A stretch of DNA of 64,000 nt, taken from the NCBI GenBank assembly GCA_028872915.1, contig JAGWNY010000006.1, forward strand, positions 29,607 through 93,606. Direction: 5' to 3'. The DNA comes from Verrucomicrobiota bacterium. GTDB lineage: Bacteria > Verrucomicrobiota > Verrucomicrobiia > Limisphaerales > UBA11358. The position numbers and the translations under genes are program-made. The notes under the pieces were generated by a model. It saw nothing but the letters and a program-made list of their open reading frames with translations. It was not told where the DNA came from and made no database searches. This document shows positions 8,222-17,832 of the stretch, in pieces (within the stretch, counting starts at the first letter, position 1; each line of letters begins with the position of its first letter).

Positions 8222-8958
8222 GTCAAAATTTCCGGCTGGTCGTCGGTAACGAGGACGGTATGCTCAAAATGAGCGGACAGTGAACCATCCTGGGTGACAA
8301 CTGTCCAGCCATCTTTCAAGATTTTTACGCCAGGCCGGCCGGCGTTGACCATGGGTTCGATGGCGATGGTCATGCCCGGCTGCAGCCTTTGATTGCTTTT
8401 GCGATCCACGAAATTGGGCACTTGCGGCTCTTCATGCATGGAGCGCCCGACACCGTGACCGACAAATTCGCGCACCACGCTGAAGCCATTGTCCTCGACG
8501 TGTTCCTGGATGGCGCGGGAGATGTCGGTGACGCGATTGCCGGGCCGGGCGGCGGCAATGCCCAGGTCGAGGGCCTGCTCGGTGACATCCAGGAGCCGTT
8601 GCGCGAGCACGCCGCAGCCGCCCACGGCGACCGTCCGGGCGTTGTCACCAATGAATCCCTTGTAACTGACGCCTGTGTCCACGCTGACAATGTCCCCGAA
8701 TTGGAGTTCACGGTCGCCCGCGAGGCCGTGAACGACTTCATCATTGACGGAGAGGCAGACGACACAGGGATAGCGGCGATAGCCCAGGAACGCGCTTTTT
8801 GCGCCATGGGATTTGATCCGCGCGGCGGCGAAATCGTTGACGTCGCGAGTGGCAATGCCCGGTTTGATGAACGCGGAAATTTCGTCCAGGACTTCGGCGG
8901 CGACGGCGCAGGCCTGGCGCATGAGCTTGAGTTCGTCCTGAGTCTTGATTTTGATCAT
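8182..8958 (-). CDS. map: Methionine aminopeptidase type I
   Basis: The 258-residue protein has the pita-bread fold motifs of MetAP-I: DIVSVDTGVSYKGFIGDNAR holding two Asp metal ligands, FVGHGVGRSMHEEPQVPN with the metal His, AIEPMVNAG and AHFEHTVLVT with the Glu ligands. It removes the initiator Met from nascent proteins. At 258 residues it has the usual bacterial length. It sits between secY and infA, a common arrangement, and its last 40 bp overlap infA. Confidence 0.97.
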   Translation of the reverse strand: MIKIKTQDELKLMRQACAVAAEVLDEISAFIKPGIATRDVNDFAAARIKSHGAKSAFLGYRRYPCVVCLSVNDEVVHGLAGDRELQFGDIVSVDTGVSYKGFIGDNARTVAVGGCGVLAQRLLDVTEQALDLGIAAARPGNRVTDISRAIQEHVEDNGFSVVREFVGHGVGRSMHEEPQVPNFVDRKSNQRLQPGMTIAIEPMVNAGRPGVKILKDGWTVVTQDGSLSAHFEHTVLVTDDQPEILTCPARTLSKLKVT

Positions 8959-8961
8959 TGC

Positions 8962-10344
8962 CTAGAAGCGTCCACGAAGACGTCCCTTTTTGAGGAATCC
9001 GTCGTAATGACGCATGAGCAGGTGGGATTCAACCTGGCGCATCGTGTCCAGCAGAACGCCGACGGTGATCAACATGCTGGTGCCGCCGAAGAACTGGGAA
9101 ACGTACATGTCCACGTTCATCTGGCGGGCCAGGAAAATGGGAATCGTGGCGATAATGGTAAGGAAAATGGCGCCGGCGAGCGTGATGCGGCTGATGATTT
9201 TGTGGAGGTATTCACTGGTGCCCGGTCCGGGACGGACGCCGGGGATATAACCGCCGTTTTTCTTCAAGTCATCAGCAATTTGAATTTCGTTAAATTGCGT
9301 GGCGACCCAGAAATAGGAAAAGAACAGAATCATGAGCGCATAGACAATCATATAAGCGGGCGCGCCATAATTGAGGGCGCCAGCCAGCGACTCAAACTTG
9401 TCCTTGAGGAAGGGGACGGTGGTGTGAGTGGCCAGATAGCCGAAGAGCGGGCCGGGAAACATGAGGATGGACTGGGCAAAAATGATGGGCATGACGCCGG
9501 AGTAATTAACCATCAGAGGCATGAAAGACGTGCCGCCGGCATACATTTTGCGGCCGACGACGCGCTGGGCGTATTGAACGGGGATTTTTCGCTGGGCTTG
9601 CGTCACGGCAATGACACCGCCGACGACAAAGATCATGAGGGCTATGAGCATGATGCCCAGCCCCATGAGCCTATGCTGGGCATGGGCGCCACCGAACATG
9701 TCCACGAGGCCGCGGCCCGCGTATGGCAGGCGGGTCAGGATGCCCACGGTGATGATAAGGGAAACGCCGTTGCCCACGCCGCGTTCGCTGATCTGTTCGC
9801 CAAGCCATACCAGGAGCATGGCGGCAGCGGTCATGACCAGTATCGCCAAGGCAATAAAGACGAAGTGATTGTCAAACAGGACGAGTTGTCCCTGAAAGCC
9901 GGGAAAGGAGATTTGCGGCGTTACCCAGCGGCTGGCGAAGTAGTAGCCCTGGAACAGGCAAATGGCCACGGTGAGATAACGGCCATACTGGATGATTTTC
10001 GCGCGGCCGCCCTCTTCGCGGGCCAGCTTGCTAAGCCGCGGGACAACAGCGGTCATCAACTGGAGAACGATCGTGGCGCTGATATAGGGCATGATACCGA
10101 GGGCGGCAATGGCGCAACGTCCCATTGCGCCGCCGGCGAAGGTATTGTACATGCCCATGATTCCGCCGGTGCCAGCCGTGTTCTTTTGAAGGTAGAGTCC
10201 CAATGCGCCGGCATTGATGCCAGGGATGGGAATGAAGGTTGTCAGGAGGAATATGCCCAGCAGGCCGAGGGTAAAGAGGATGCGAGACTTCAGCTCCGGA
10301 ATTTTGAAGCAATTGGCGAAGGTGTTGAAGATATTGCGGAGCAT
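8962..10344 (-). CDS. secY: Protein translocase subunit SecY
   Basis: A 460-residue polytopic membrane protein with about ten predicted helices. It starts with KSRILFTLGLLGIFLLTTF and FIPIPGIN, the conserved first helix, and has the plug region, GGVIAVTQAQRKIPVQYAQR (helix 6/loop) and NEIQIADDLKKNGGYIPGVR. SecY forms the channel of the SecYEG translocon in the inner membrane. It lies in the spc part of the superoperon between rplO and map. Confidence 0.97.
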   Translation of the reverse strand: MLRNIFNTFANCFKIPELKSRILFTLGLLGIFLLTTFIPIPGINAGALGLYLQKNTAGTGGIMGMYNTFAGGAMGRCAIAALGIMPYISATIVLQLMTAVVPRLSKLAREEGGRAKIIQYGRYLTVAICLFQGYYFASRWVTPQISFPGFQGQLVLFDNHFVFIALAILVMTAAAMLLVWLGEQISERGVGNGVSLIITVGILTRLPYAGRGLVDMFGGAHAQHRLMGLGIMLIALMIFVVGGVIAVTQAQRKIPVQYAQRVVGRKMYAGGTSFMPLMVNYSGVMPIIFAQSILMFPGPLFGYLATHTTVPFLKDKFESLAGALNYGAPAYMIVYALMILFFSYFWVATQFNEIQIADDLKKNGGYIPGVRPGPGTSEYLHKIISRITLAGAIFLTIIATIPIFLARQMNVDMYVSQFFGGTSMLITVGVLLDTMRQVESHLLMRHYDGFLKKGRLRGRF

Positions 10345-10358
10345 GGGTCAGGCGGGAA

Positions 10359-10847
10359 TCAGGAGGCGGCGGGTTTTGGGGCGGTGGCGGGCGCCGCCTT
10401 GGGCGGAGGAATTTCGCAGGAACCGCCTTTGGCTTCGATTTTCGACTTTGCGGAGGCGCTGAAGGCGTGGGCGCAAACGACGAGTTTTTTGGATAGCTGG
10501 CCGGCGCCGAGGATTTTAATGCCCGTAGCGTGGCCACTGGCGAGGCCGGCGGCGCGAAGGGCGGCCTCGTCCACGCGGGCACCATCGTTGAAACGATCCA
10601 AATCACCGACATTGACCACAATATAGCGGATGGCAAAGCGGGCGTTGTTGAAGCCGCGTTTTGGAATGCGGCGGATGAGGGGCATCTGGCCGCCTTCAAA
10701 TCCTATGCGGATGCTGCTGCCGGAACGGGCGGTCTGGCCCTTGCCGCCGCGCCCGGAGGTTTTGCCATGGCCGCTGGATTCGCCCTGGCCGAGGCGTTTG
10801 CGGCGATGGCGGGCGCCGGGGCGGGGTTTGAGATCGTGGAGTCGCAT
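10359..10847 (-). CDS. rplO: 50S ribosomal protein L15
   Basis: The 162-residue protein starts MRLHDLKPRPGARHRRKRLG and has the Gly-rich GHGKTSGRGGKGQTARSG and FEGGQMPLIRRIPKRGF of L15. A short Lys/Ala/Pro-rich tail extends it beyond the usual 145. It directly follows rpsE; the L30 gene (rpmD) that often lies between them is absent. Confidence 0.97.
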   Translation of the reverse strand: MRLHDLKPRPGARHRRKRLGQGESSGHGKTSGRGGKGQTARSGSSIRIGFEGGQMPLIRRIPKRGFNNARFAIRYIVVNVGDLDRFNDGARVDEAALRAAGLASGHATGIKILGAGQLSKKLVVCAHAFSASAKSKIEAKGGSCEIPPPKAAPATAPKPAAS

Positions 10848-10859
10848 GTAAAAAAAGAT

Positions 10860-11474
10860 TCAGGTTTGAGCGGGAGCGGGAGCGATTTCGGCGGCGGGCG
10901 CGGGTTTGCCAAGTTCAATGCCGCGGGCCTTGTAAATGTCTTCGCGCCGGCGGAGGTTCAAGAGGGCGTTCAGCGTGGCTTTGACAACGTTTGCGGCGTT
11001 TTTGGCGCCCAGGGACTTGGTGAGCACGTCCTTGACGCCGGCGGATTCCAGAACGGCGCGGACGGTTTTGCCGGCAATGATGCCGGTGCCGGGAGAAGCG
11101 GGGCGGAGCAGGACTTTGGCGCCGCCGTATGCGGAAAAAACTTCGTGGGGAATCGTGGCGTCTTTGAGGGAAACGGGCAGCATGTGGTTGCGGGCCAATT
11201 CACTGCCCCGCTTGATGGCGTCGGCGACTTCACCCGCCTTCCCGAGGGCGTAACCGACGCGTCCGCGTTTGTCGCCAACGACAATGAGGGCGGAGAAATT
11301 GAAACGGCGCCCGCCTTTGACGACTTTGGCGGAGCGATTGATATAGACGACTTTTTCGGTCAGTTCCTCGGAGGAGCCTTCAAAAGCGTTTTCAGGAACG
11401 TTGGAAGCAGGGCGGCGGCGGTTGCGCTGGCGCGGCTGGGGTTCTTCTCCGGCACTTTTTTCGATTTCAGCCAT
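10860..11474 (-). CDS. rpsE: 30S ribosomal protein S5
   Basis: The 204-residue protein carries the double-stranded RNA-binding S5 domain with VVYINRSAKVVKGGRRFNFS, GDKRGRVGYALGKAGEV and the C-terminal domain with RPASPGTGIIAGKTVRAVLE. A charged N-terminal extension of about 30 residues and an Ala/Pro tail make it longer than the E. coli form (167). Located between rplR and rplO as usual. Confidence 0.97.
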   Translation of the reverse strand: MAEIEKSAGEEPQPRQRNRRRPASNVPENAFEGSSEELTEKVVYINRSAKVVKGGRRFNFSALIVVGDKRGRVGYALGKAGEVADAIKRGSELARNHMLPVSLKDATIPHEVFSAYGGAKVLLRPASPGTGIIAGKTVRAVLESAGVKDVLTKSLGAKNAANVVKATLNALLNLRRREDIYKARGIELGKPAPAAEIAPAPAQT

Positions 11475-11514
11475 CGTGTATAAGAGTTAAAGGTTCAAAT
11501 GGGTTCAAATTGCG

Positions 11515-11874
11515 CTAAAATTTCAGTCCGGCTTGACGGGCGGCGTCGGCCAGGGCCTTGACCTTGCCATGATAGAGGCGGCCGCCCCGATCGAAAACCA
11601 CCTGGGTGATGCCTTTTTCGAGGGCGGTTTTCGCGGCGAGCGCGCCGATGGCCGTGGCGCCGGCGACATTGGCCGACAGGGAGGAGGCGCCACCCTTGCC
11701 AATGGTGGACGCGGCGGCGATGGTGCGTCCGGCCTGATCGTCAATGAATTGAACGTGGATGTTCTCGTTGGAGAAACACACAGCCATGCGGGGGCATTGG
11801 GACGTTCCGGAAATCTTCTTGCGGATGCGCCAGCGACGCAGTTGCTGGAGTTGATGTTTCTTTTGCGTTTTCAT
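11515..11874 (-). CDS. rplR: 50S ribosomal protein L18
   Basis: A 119-residue protein with RRWRIRKKISGTSQCPRMAV, VQFIDDQAGRTIAAASTIGK and the terminal FDRGGRLYHGKVKALADAAR that mark L18, a 5S rRNA-binding protein. Its ATG overlaps the end of rplF by four bases. Confidence 0.96.
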   Translation of the reverse strand: MKTQKKHQLQQLRRWRIRKKISGTSQCPRMAVCFSNENIHVQFIDDQAGRTIAAASTIGKGGASSLSANVAGATAIGALAAKTALEKGITQVVFDRGGRLYHGKVKALADAARQAGLKF

Positions 11875-12407
11875 TGAACGGTTTTGCCTTCCTTGCGCTG
11901 GACATGTTCGCCGAGGTAGCGAACGCCCTTGCCCTTGTAGGGTTCGGGCGGATAAAAGCCGCGGATTTCAGCCGCCACGAGGCCGACGAGCCGTTTATCG
12001 GGCCCTTCGATGGTTAGCTTGGTGTTTTCCTCCACGGTGACCTTGATCTGGTCGGGAATCGGATAATGGATGGGGTGGGAAAAACCGAGGGAGAGGTTGA
12101 CGATTTTGCCCTGAACGGCGGCCTTGAAGCCGACGCCCTGGATTTCGAGTTTTTTGACGAATCCATCGCTGACGCCCTTGACCATGTTCCAGACGAGGGC
12201 GCGGCCGAGGCCGTGCAAGGCCTTCGCCTGGGCGTCGTCGCCGTCCCGATGAACCTGGGCTTTGCCATTTTCAACGGTCAGGCGGGTGCGGGGAGGCAGT
12301 TCAAGCTGCAATTTGCCTTTAGGCCCTTCAACGGACACTTTCCTGCCCGAAACGTCCATTTTGACCTTGGGCGGCAGCACAACGGGAATTTTTCCAATTC
12401 GGGACAT
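11871..12407 (-). CDS. rplF: 50S ribosomal protein L6
   Basis: The 178-residue protein starts MSRIGKIPVVLPPKVKMDVS and has the duplicated L6 domain ending in PEPYKGKGVRYLGEHVQRKE. The ATG at 12407 is chosen over one ten codons upstream because MSRIGKIP is the conserved L6 N-terminus. It is flanked by rpsH and rplR in the canonical spc order. Confidence 0.96.
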   Translation of the reverse strand: MSRIGKIPVVLPPKVKMDVSGRKVSVEGPKGKLQLELPPRTRLTVENGKAQVHRDGDDAQAKALHGLGRALVWNMVKGVSDGFVKKLEIQGVGFKAAVQGKIVNLSLGFSHPIHYPIPDQIKVTVEENTKLTIEGPDKRLVGLVAAEIRGFYPPEPYKGKGVRYLGEHVQRKEGKTVQ

Positions 12408-12437
12408 GAGAATTACATTCGTTGAATCATGGCACAA

Positions 12438-12824
12438 TTACCAGACGTAGCACAGCAATTCCCCGCCAAGATTCTTTTTGCGGGCCTGTGTATCGGTCAT
12501 GATGCCTTCGGAAGTGGATAGGACCGCCACGCCCAAGCCACCGCGGACGCGGGGAATTTCAGTGGCACCGACGTAACGGCGCAGACCGGGGCGGCTGACG
12601 CGTTTCAGCCCTTCGATGACGCTTTTCCTGCCGGTGTATTTCATCCTGACCTTGATTTTCTTGATGGAGGCGCCATCCACGGAAACCTCGGCCACGTATC
12701 CTTCGCGTTTCAAAATCTGCGCGAGGCTTTCCTTGAGGCGCGAGTGCGGGATTTCGACGACGGGCAGCAAGGCGCGTCCGCCGTTTCGCAGGCGGGTCAA
12801 CATGTCTGAAATGGGATCGGTCAT
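12438..12824 (-). CDS. rpsH: 30S ribosomal protein S8
   Basis: The 128-residue protein begins MTDPISDMLTRLRNGGRA and ends with GVAVLSTSEGIMTDTQARKK followed by LGGELLCYVW, the S8 signature. S8 binds 16S rRNA centrally and is a known repressor of spc operon translation in E. coli. Usual length. Confidence 0.97.
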   Translation of the reverse strand: MTDPISDMLTRLRNGGRALLPVVEIPHSRLKESLAQILKREGYVAEVSVDGASIKKIKVRMKYTGRKSVIEGLKRVSRPGLRRYVGATEIPRVRGGLGVAVLSTSEGIMTDTQARKKNLGGELLCYVW

Positions 12825-12910
12825 AAAATCAATGAAAAAGGCAAAATGGAGTTTGTCGCGAAAACCTTTTCATTTGTCATTGTTGCCTTCTTTTTGCTTT
12901 TCGATGGTTC

Positions 12911-13180
12911 TCACCAGCTTGCTTTCACCACGCCGGGGATCAAGCCGTTGAGGGCGGCTTCGCGAAAGGTCAGGCGCGAGACGCCAAATTTGCGGATGTA
13001 GCCGTGACGGCGCCCGCTCATGGCGCAACGGTTGACCAGGCGCGTGGGGCTGGCGTCCCGCGGCAACTTGGACAGGCCGGCGTAGTCCCGCCGGGCCATT
13101 AAATCGGCGCGAATGGCGGCGTATTTCTTGACCGTGGCAGCCTTGCGCTTGTTTCGTTCCAACCATGATTTTTTGGCCAT
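12911..13180 (-). CDS. rpsN: 30S ribosomal protein S14 (zinc-free long form)
   Basis: An 89-residue protein starting [20 protein letters not shown] and containing [20 protein letters not shown] and [20 protein letters not shown]. It has only one Cys, so it is the long zinc-independent S14. The ATG at 13180 fits the family; upstream ATGs add an unrelated stretch. Located between rplE and rpsH. Confidence 0.96.
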   Translation of the reverse strand: MAKKSWLERNKRKAATVKKYAAIRADLMARRDYAGLSKLPRDASPTRLVNRCAMSGRRHGYIRKFGVSRLTFREAALNGLIPGVVKASW

Positions 13181-13227
13181 AAAATTCAGTTCGTTTTTTG
13201 ACGCCGGTGTTCGATACCGGCGATTTT

Positions 13228-13770
13228 TCATTTTTCGGCAAAGGGGAATCCCATCATTTTGAGCAATTCGATCGCTTCGTCATTGGTGGTGGCACTGGTG
13301 ACAATGGTTACGTCCATTCCCTGCGTGCGCTTGATTTTGTCCAATTCGATTTCGGGGAAAATGGTCTGGTCGGCGACACCGAAGGTGTAATTGCCGCGGC
13401 CGTCGAATTTGCGCGGGGAGAGGCCGCGAAAATCACGGATTCGGGGCAGGGCGGCGGCCACGAGGCGGTCAAAGAACTCGTACATGGCGTCGCGGCGCAG
13501 GGTGACGCGGCAGCCGATGGGCTGGTACTGGCGCAGCTTGAAATTGGCGATGCTGTGCCGGGACTTGCAAATGGCCGGCTTGCGTCCGGTGATGAGCGAG
13601 AGGTCCTTGGCGGCGTCTTCGACGGCGCCTTTTTCGAGCGAGGCGCTTACACCCATGTTGACGACGATTTTTTCGATGCGCGGTATCTGGTGGAGATTGG
13701 CGTAGTTGCGCTTTTGTTTGAGCGCGGGCGCCACTTCATTTTTATATTTTTCGTAAAGTCTGGCTTTCAT
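13228..13770 (-). CDS. rplE: 50S ribosomal protein L5
   Basis: The 180-residue protein has [54 protein letters not shown] and [18 protein letters not shown], which identify L5, a 5S rRNA-binding protein that also contacts the P-site tRNA. Standard length and position. Confidence 0.97.
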   Translation of the reverse strand: MKARLYEKYKNEVAPALKQKRNYANLHQIPRIEKIVVNMGVSASLEKGAVEDAAKDLSLITGRKPAICKSRHSIANFKLRQYQPIGCRVTLRRDAMYEFFDRLVAAALPRIRDFRGLSPRKFDGRGNYTFGVADQTIFPEIELDKIKRTQGMDVTIVTSATTNDEAIELLKMMGFPFAEK

Positions 13771-13805
13771 TTTTTATTGCCACGGATTTTGCCGTGGCTT
13801 CGAGT

Positions 13806-14054
13806 TCACTCGGCGGCCTTTTGGGCCTCCGGTTCGGCCTTTTTAAGATTCGAAAGGTGGATGGTGCCTTCGCGTTCGACGATGGCGCCTTGGGGATGCT
13901 GCTGGCTCTTGCGGGTGTGCCGCTTGATGAGTTGCAGTCCTTCCACAATGGCGCGCTGTTTGCCCGGAAAAACGGCAATAATTTTTCCGCGCTTGCCCTT
14001 TTCCCTGCCGGCCAGCACCACGACTTCATCGCCTTTCTTAACGTGACATTTCAT
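13806..14054 (-). CDS. rplX: 50S ribosomal protein L24
   Basis: The 82-residue protein has the KOW motif [20 protein letters not shown] and then [20 protein letters not shown]. It is shorter than the about 100 residues of E. coli L24, ending in a Lys/Glu/Ala tail. L24 is an early assembly protein of the 50S subunit. Located between rplN and rplE. Confidence 0.96.
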   Translation of the reverse strand: MKCHVKKGDEVVVLAGREKGKRGKIIAVFPGKQRAIVEGLQLIKRHTRKSQQHPQGAIVEREGTIHLSNLKKAEPEAQKAAE

Positions 14055-14076
14055 TGAAAATTTGGGTTGGTTTGGA

Positions 14077-14442
14077 TCAGATGACCTCGGGCGCCAGCGA
14101 AATGATTTTCATGAATTTCCTGTCGCGCAATTCGCGGGCGACCGGACCGAAAATGCGGGTTCCCTTGGGGTTTAATTCCTTGTCAATGATGACGCAGGCA
14201 TTGCGGTCAAAGCGCAAATAGGAGCCGTCGCCGCGGCGAATGGGACGCCGGGTGCGGACGATGACGGCATCGTGGACCTCGCCTTTTTTGACGGAACCGT
14301 CCGGGGCGGCGTCCTTGATATGGACCTTGATGACGTCGCCGATGCCGGCATAGGTCTGGTTGCGGCCCAGGACGCCGATGGCCCAGGCGATTTTCGCGCC
14401 GGTATTGTCGGCAACGTCCAAACTGGAACGAACTTGCAACAT
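14077..14442 (-). CDS. rplN: 50S ribosomal protein L14
   Basis: The 121-residue protein starts [20 protein letters not shown] and ends with [20 protein letters not shown], typical of L14. Standard length and position between rpsQ and rplX. Confidence 0.97.
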   Translation of the reverse strand: MLQVRSSLDVADNTGAKIAWAIGVLGRNQTYAGIGDVIKVHIKDAAPDGSVKKGEVHDAVIVRTRRPIRRGDGSYLRFDRNACVIIDKELNPKGTRIFGPVARELRDRKFMKIISLAPEVI

Positions 14443-14458
14443 AAATCAGGTTTTCAGG

Positions 14459-14785
14459 TCATCCGCGGGCCGGGGCGGCGGCCGGTTCGGCCGGGGCGGC
14501 GGCTTCGGTCGCGGCGCGCCCGACAATTTCAACGAGGCGCCAGCGTTTGAGCCGGGAAAGCGGACGGGTTTCCTGGATGCGCACGGTATCGCCGATTTTA
14601 GCCTCGGATTTTTCGTCGTGCGCGTAAAATTTCTTGTAGGATTTGACGACCTTGCGAAAGCGGGGATGTGGAAAACGGCGTTCGACGCGCACGATGATGG
14701 TGCGGGTCATTTTGTTGGAGACGACCTCGCCAATGCGTTCCTTACGGGCGCCGGAGGCGGTGGTATGGTTCGGTTCCTGGGACAT
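14459..14785 (-). CDS. rpsQ: 30S ribosomal protein S17
   Basis: The core has [40 protein letters not shown] and [18 protein letters not shown], the S17 OB-fold motifs. At 108 residues it carries an N-terminal leader of about ten residues and an Ala/Pro tail of about 20 that are longer than usual. It starts one base after the rpmC stop. Confidence 0.96.
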   Translation of the reverse strand: MSQEPNHTTASGARKERIGEVVSNKMTRTIIVRVERRFPHPRFRKVVKSYKKFYAHDEKSEAKIGDTVRIQETRPLSRLKRWRLVEIVGRAATEAAAPAEPAAAPARG

Positions 14786-14786
14786 T

Positions 14787-14984
14787 TTATTTCGATTTGT
14801 TTCTCAATTCGGAGATTCGCGTTTCGACCCGGGCGATGTCCCGGCGCAGCAACCGCAGCCGCGCGGCCTTTTCCAACTGGGCGCTGGCCTGCTGCAAACG
14901 CAGGTTGAACATTTCGTGACGCAGGTCGCGGCCCTTGACGGACAACTCAACGAGCGTCATGTCTTTTAATTCGTTAAACTTCAT
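14787..14984 (-). CDS. rpmC: 50S ribosomal protein L29
   Basis: A 65-residue helical protein starting [20 protein letters not shown], followed by a helix of [20 protein letters not shown]. This is the ordinary L29, located at the nascent-chain exit. It sits between rplP and rpsQ. Confidence 0.95.
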   Translation of the reverse strand: MKFNELKDMTLVELSVKGRDLRHEMFNLRLQQASAQLEKAARLRLLRRDIARVETRISELRNKSK

Positions 14985-14999
14985 TGTCGTGATGCGCGA

Positions 15000-15419
15000 T
15001 CAACCGATGCGATGGCGCGAAATAAACCTTGTTTTAATGGGCAGCTTGGTGGCCGCCAGGCGCAGGGACTCGCGCGCGATTGCCTCCGGAATGCCATCCA
15101 CCTCAAACAAGACCGTGGCCGGCCGAATCACGGCGACCCAGGATTCAACGGGCGCCTTGCCCTTGCCCATCCGGGTTTCGAGCGGCTTTTTGGTAAACGA
15201 CTTCTGCGGGAAAATGCGGATCCACATCTTGCCGCGGCGTTTCATGTTGCGGGCCACGGCCACGCGGGCGGCTTCGATTTGTTTGGTATCCATCCAGCAG
15301 CGTTCCAGGGCCATCAAACCGTATTCGCCAAAGGCGACGGTATTGCCGCTGCGGGCGACGCCGGCGCGGTTGCCGCGGTGCATCTTCCGATATTTGACTC
15401 TGGCCGGTTGCAATGGCAT
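15000..15419 (-). CDS. rplP: 50S ribosomal protein L16
   Basis: The 139-residue protein begins [20 protein letters not shown] and has [20 protein letters not shown] and [20 protein letters not shown], the L16 hallmarks. Standard length and position between rpsC and rpmC. Confidence 0.97.
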   Translation of the reverse strand: MPLQPARVKYRKMHRGNRAGVARSGNTVAFGEYGLMALERCWMDTKQIEAARVAVARNMKRRGKMWIRIFPQKSFTKKPLETRMGKGKAPVESWVAVIRPATVLFEVDGIPEAIARESLRLAATKLPIKTRFISRHRIG

Positions 15420-15442
15420 AAAATTTTTCCCTTAAATTTCCG

Positions 15443-16129
15443 TCAGGCTTCGTTGTTTGTTCGCATGGCCGCGCCGGTTTCGGCGGGTTGTTCGTTCTTC
15501 TGCGGTTTATTTTCACCCCGGCAAATCCAGCATTTGATGCCCAGCTTGCCATAAACGGTCAACGCCTCGGCAAATCCGTAATCAATATTGGCGCGCAGGG
15601 TGTGGAGCGGGACGCGGCCCCAGTGATACATTTCCACGCGGGCCAGTTCCGCCCCGCCCAGCCGCCCGGCGGCGCGCACTTTGATGCCCTCGGCGCCGAA
15701 ATCGCGCGCGGTCTGAAGGGCCTTTTTCATGGCGCGGCGGAAGGACACGCGGCGTTCCAACTGGACAGCGATATTTTCCGCCACCAATTGAGCGTCCAAT
15801 TCGGGAGTCTTGACCTCCACAATATCCACATACACTTCCTTGCCGGTCCGGAGGCTCAATTCCTCCTTGATCTTGTCAATTTCCGCCCCTTTGCGTCCGA
15901 TGACGACGCCGGGACGGGCGGTGAGGATGGTGACGCGGCAGCGGTTGGCGGCGCGTTCGATCAAAATTTTCGGGACGGAAGCGGTTTCGAGTTTTTTCTT
16001 GAGCAAGTCGCGGATTTCGCGGTCTTCGTTGAGGAGTTGGCCGAACTCCTTTTTTCCGGCAAACCATTTGGAGCGCCAGTCACGATTGATGGCGACGCGC
16101 AGGCCGATTGGATTTGTTTTTTGGCCCAT
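15443..16129 (-). CDS. rpsC: 30S ribosomal protein S3
   Basis: The 228-residue protein starts [20 protein letters not shown]. It has the KH domain motif [19 protein letters not shown] and the C-terminal [20 protein letters not shown] and [10 protein letters not shown] segments. The tail is short and Gln/Glu-rich. S3 lies at the mRNA entry of the 30S subunit. It is separated from rplV by 77 bp. Confidence 0.96.
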   Translation of the reverse strand: MGQKTNPIGLRVAINRDWRSKWFAGKKEFGQLLNEDREIRDLLKKKLETASVPKILIERAANRCRVTILTARPGVVIGRKGAEIDKIKEELSLRTGKEVYVDIVEVKTPELDAQLVAENIAVQLERRVSFRRAMKKALQTARDFGAEGIKVRAAGRLGGAELARVEMYHWGRVPLHTLRANIDYGFAEALTVYGKLGIKCWICRGENKPQKNEQPAETGAAMRTNNEA

Positions 16130-16206
16130 AGATTTAACGCAGGCCGGCCGGCGGCGCCGGTGCGGATGCGTTTGATGGTTGTTGCGGAGGAATTTTCATT
16201 GAGGAT

Positions 16207-16551
16207 TTATCGGGGTGGAATTTCGTCGGACAGGGTGATTTTTACATGGCAGCGGCGTTTGATGATGGGGCCAGCGGAGCCGCGCGCCTTGGGGGTAAAA
16301 CGTTTAATGCTCGCGGCCGTTCCGGCCACGGCTTCCTTGATGAGCAATGTTTCGGGCCGGAGTTTTTTGTTGTTTTCGGCGTTGGCAATGGCGGATTTCA
16401 AGGTCTTGGAAACCACGCGCGCGCCCTTGCGCGGTACCACGGCCAGGACGGACTGGGCCGCAAGCGCCGGCAACCCCTGGATTTGCCGCACCACTTCGCG
16501 CATCTTCTGCGCGGACATCGGAATGTTTTTGGTAATCGCGAAAACTTCCAT
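16207..16551 (-). CDS. rplV: 50S ribosomal protein L22
   Basis: The 114-residue protein has PMSAQKMREVVRQIQGLPAL, KSAIANAENNKKL and FTPKARGSAGPIIKRRCHVK, which mark L22, whose loop lines the exit tunnel. Standard length. It starts 4 bp after rpsS. Confidence 0.96.
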   Translation of the reverse strand: MEVFAITKNIPMSAQKMREVVRQIQGLPALAAQSVLAVVPRKGARVVSKTLKSAIANAENNKKLRPETLLIKEAVAGTAASIKRFTPKARGSAGPIIKRRCHVKITLSDEIPPR

Positions 16552-16555
16552 AAAA

Positions 16556-16837
16556 TTATTTCGCTTCCGCCTTGGCGGTGTGGGCGCCGTGCTTCTTGAA
16601 GACGCGTGTGGGCGAAAATTCGCCCAAGCGGTGCCCGACCATGTTTTCGGTCACGAAGACGGGATTAAAAATTTTGCCGTTGTGAACGTTGAACGTCAGC
16701 CCGACAAAGTCGGGAGTGATCATCGAACGCCGCGACCACGTCTTGATCGGCGTCTTGGACTTGGCTTCCCTGGCCTTCTGGATTTTTTCCAGCAAGGGGA
16801 AATCCACAAACGGACCTTTTTTTATCGAACGTCCCAT
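16556..16837 (-). CDS. rpsS: 30S ribosomal protein S19
   Basis: The 93-residue protein begins [20 protein letters not shown] and contains [20 protein letters not shown] and [20 protein letters not shown], the S19 signature. Standard length, directly downstream of rplB. Confidence 0.97.
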   Translation of the reverse strand: MGRSIKKGPFVDFPLLEKIQKAREAKSKTPIKTWSRRSMITPDFVGLTFNVHNGKIFNPVFVTENMVGHRLGEFSPTRVFKKHGAHTAKAEAK

Positions 16838-16856
16838 ACTTCAGTTTTGTGATTGT

Positions 16857-17711
16857 TCATTTGATCTTGATCGGCAGGCCATTGCGCCGGACCACGATAA
16901 AGCGGTTGGACGGTTTGTATTTGGCGCGGGTCTTGCCGCCCTTGGCAATCTTGCCCCACGGGGACATCAACTGCTGCCAGCCGCCGCCGGATTTGGATTT
17001 GCCGGCGCCGCCGCCATTGGGGTGGTCCACCGGGTTGCGCGTGACGCCACGGTTGATGGGTCGAATGCCGCGATGGCGGGAACGGCCCGCCTTGCCCAAA
17101 ATAATGTTTTCGTGCTCCGTGTTTCCCACCTGGCCGATGGTGGCGTAGCATTCCTCGTTCACCCGGCGAATTTCGCCCGAAGGCAGGCGCACTTGCGCGT
17201 AGCCGGCATCGCGCGACATCAGGGTCGCGGCGCTGCCGGCCGAACGAACCACCTGGCCGCCCCGGCCGGGAATCAATTCGATGTTATGAATGGAAAGCCC
17301 CACGGGAATGGCCTTGAGCGGAAGGGCATTGCCCACTTCAGGCTGGGCGGACGGACCGCTGGAAATTTTTACGCCAACCTTGATGCCCACCGGAGCGATG
17401 ATGTAACGCTTCTCGCCATCGGCATAGTGCAGCAAGGCCAGCCGCGCGGAACGGAGCGGATCGTATTCAATGGCGGCAACGGTGGCTTCAACGCCATGCT
17501 TGTTGCGCTTGAAATCCACCAGGCGGATTTTTTGCTTGTGACCGCCACCGATGCCCCGCGCCGTAACCCGGCCATAGGCGTTGCGTCCGCCGGTTTTCTT
17601 GCGAATTTCGACCAGGGACTTCTCCGGGACGGTCTTCGTAATATCGCCGTAATCGGCGATCGTAATGTATCGCGTGGACGGCGTCAGCGGTCTAAATGTT
17701 TTAACTGGCAT
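16857..17711 (-). CDS. rplB: 50S ribosomal protein L2
   Basis: The 284-residue protein starts [20 protein letters not shown] and has [16 protein letters not shown] [40 protein letters not shown] and [20 protein letters not shown], identifying L2, central to the peptidyl transferase region. The ATG at 17711 is chosen over upstream in-frame ATGs because of the conserved MPVK start. It is the first gene of the ribosomal cluster here; rpsJ, rplC, rplD and rplW, normally just upstream, are absent from the window. Confidence 0.97.
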   Translation of the reverse strand: MPVKTFRPLTPSTRYITIADYGDITKTVPEKSLVEIRKKTGGRNAYGRVTARGIGGGHKQKIRLVDFKRNKHGVEATVAAIEYDPLRSARLALLHYADGEKRYIIAPVGIKVGVKISSGPSAQPEVGNALPLKAIPVGLSIHNIELIPGRGGQVVRSAGSAATLMSRDAGYAQVRLPSGEIRRVNEECYATIGQVGNTEHENIILGKAGRSRHRGIRPINRGVTRNPVDHPNGGGAGKSKSGGGWQQLMSPWGKIAKGGKTRAKYKPSNRFIVVRRNGLPIKIK

Positions 17712-17755
17712 AAAAAAATGCATTTCAGCAGGAGGTCGGGGGGCCATCATTCCTA

Positions 17756-17773
17756 TCGCCGAGTATCCGGCGA
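17756..17773. promoter_or_regulatory. Hairpin in the rplB leader
   Basis: TCGCCG and CGGCGA form a perfect 6 bp stem around a 6-base loop, 45 bp upstream of the rplB start. It lies downstream of the proposed promoter, so it would be in the mRNA leader. A regulatory role is only inferred. Confidence 0.35.
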
Positions 17774-17832
17774 ACAGTTCTCGGTCCGCTTAAGCTGCTG
17801 TCCTCAAGTCCCTTTGGAAAAGAGGAGCGAAC

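Noticed and set aside
8389..10626. Long open frame (about 745 codons) on the plus strand opposite map and secY
   Set aside because: It is the antisense shadow of two unmistakable genes and its protein is a low-complexity Gly/Asp/His-rich chain without family motifs.
15488..16852. Long plus-strand open frame opposite rpsC, rplV and rpsS
   Set aside because: Antisense to three clear ribosomal genes; composition reflects codon bias of the real strand.
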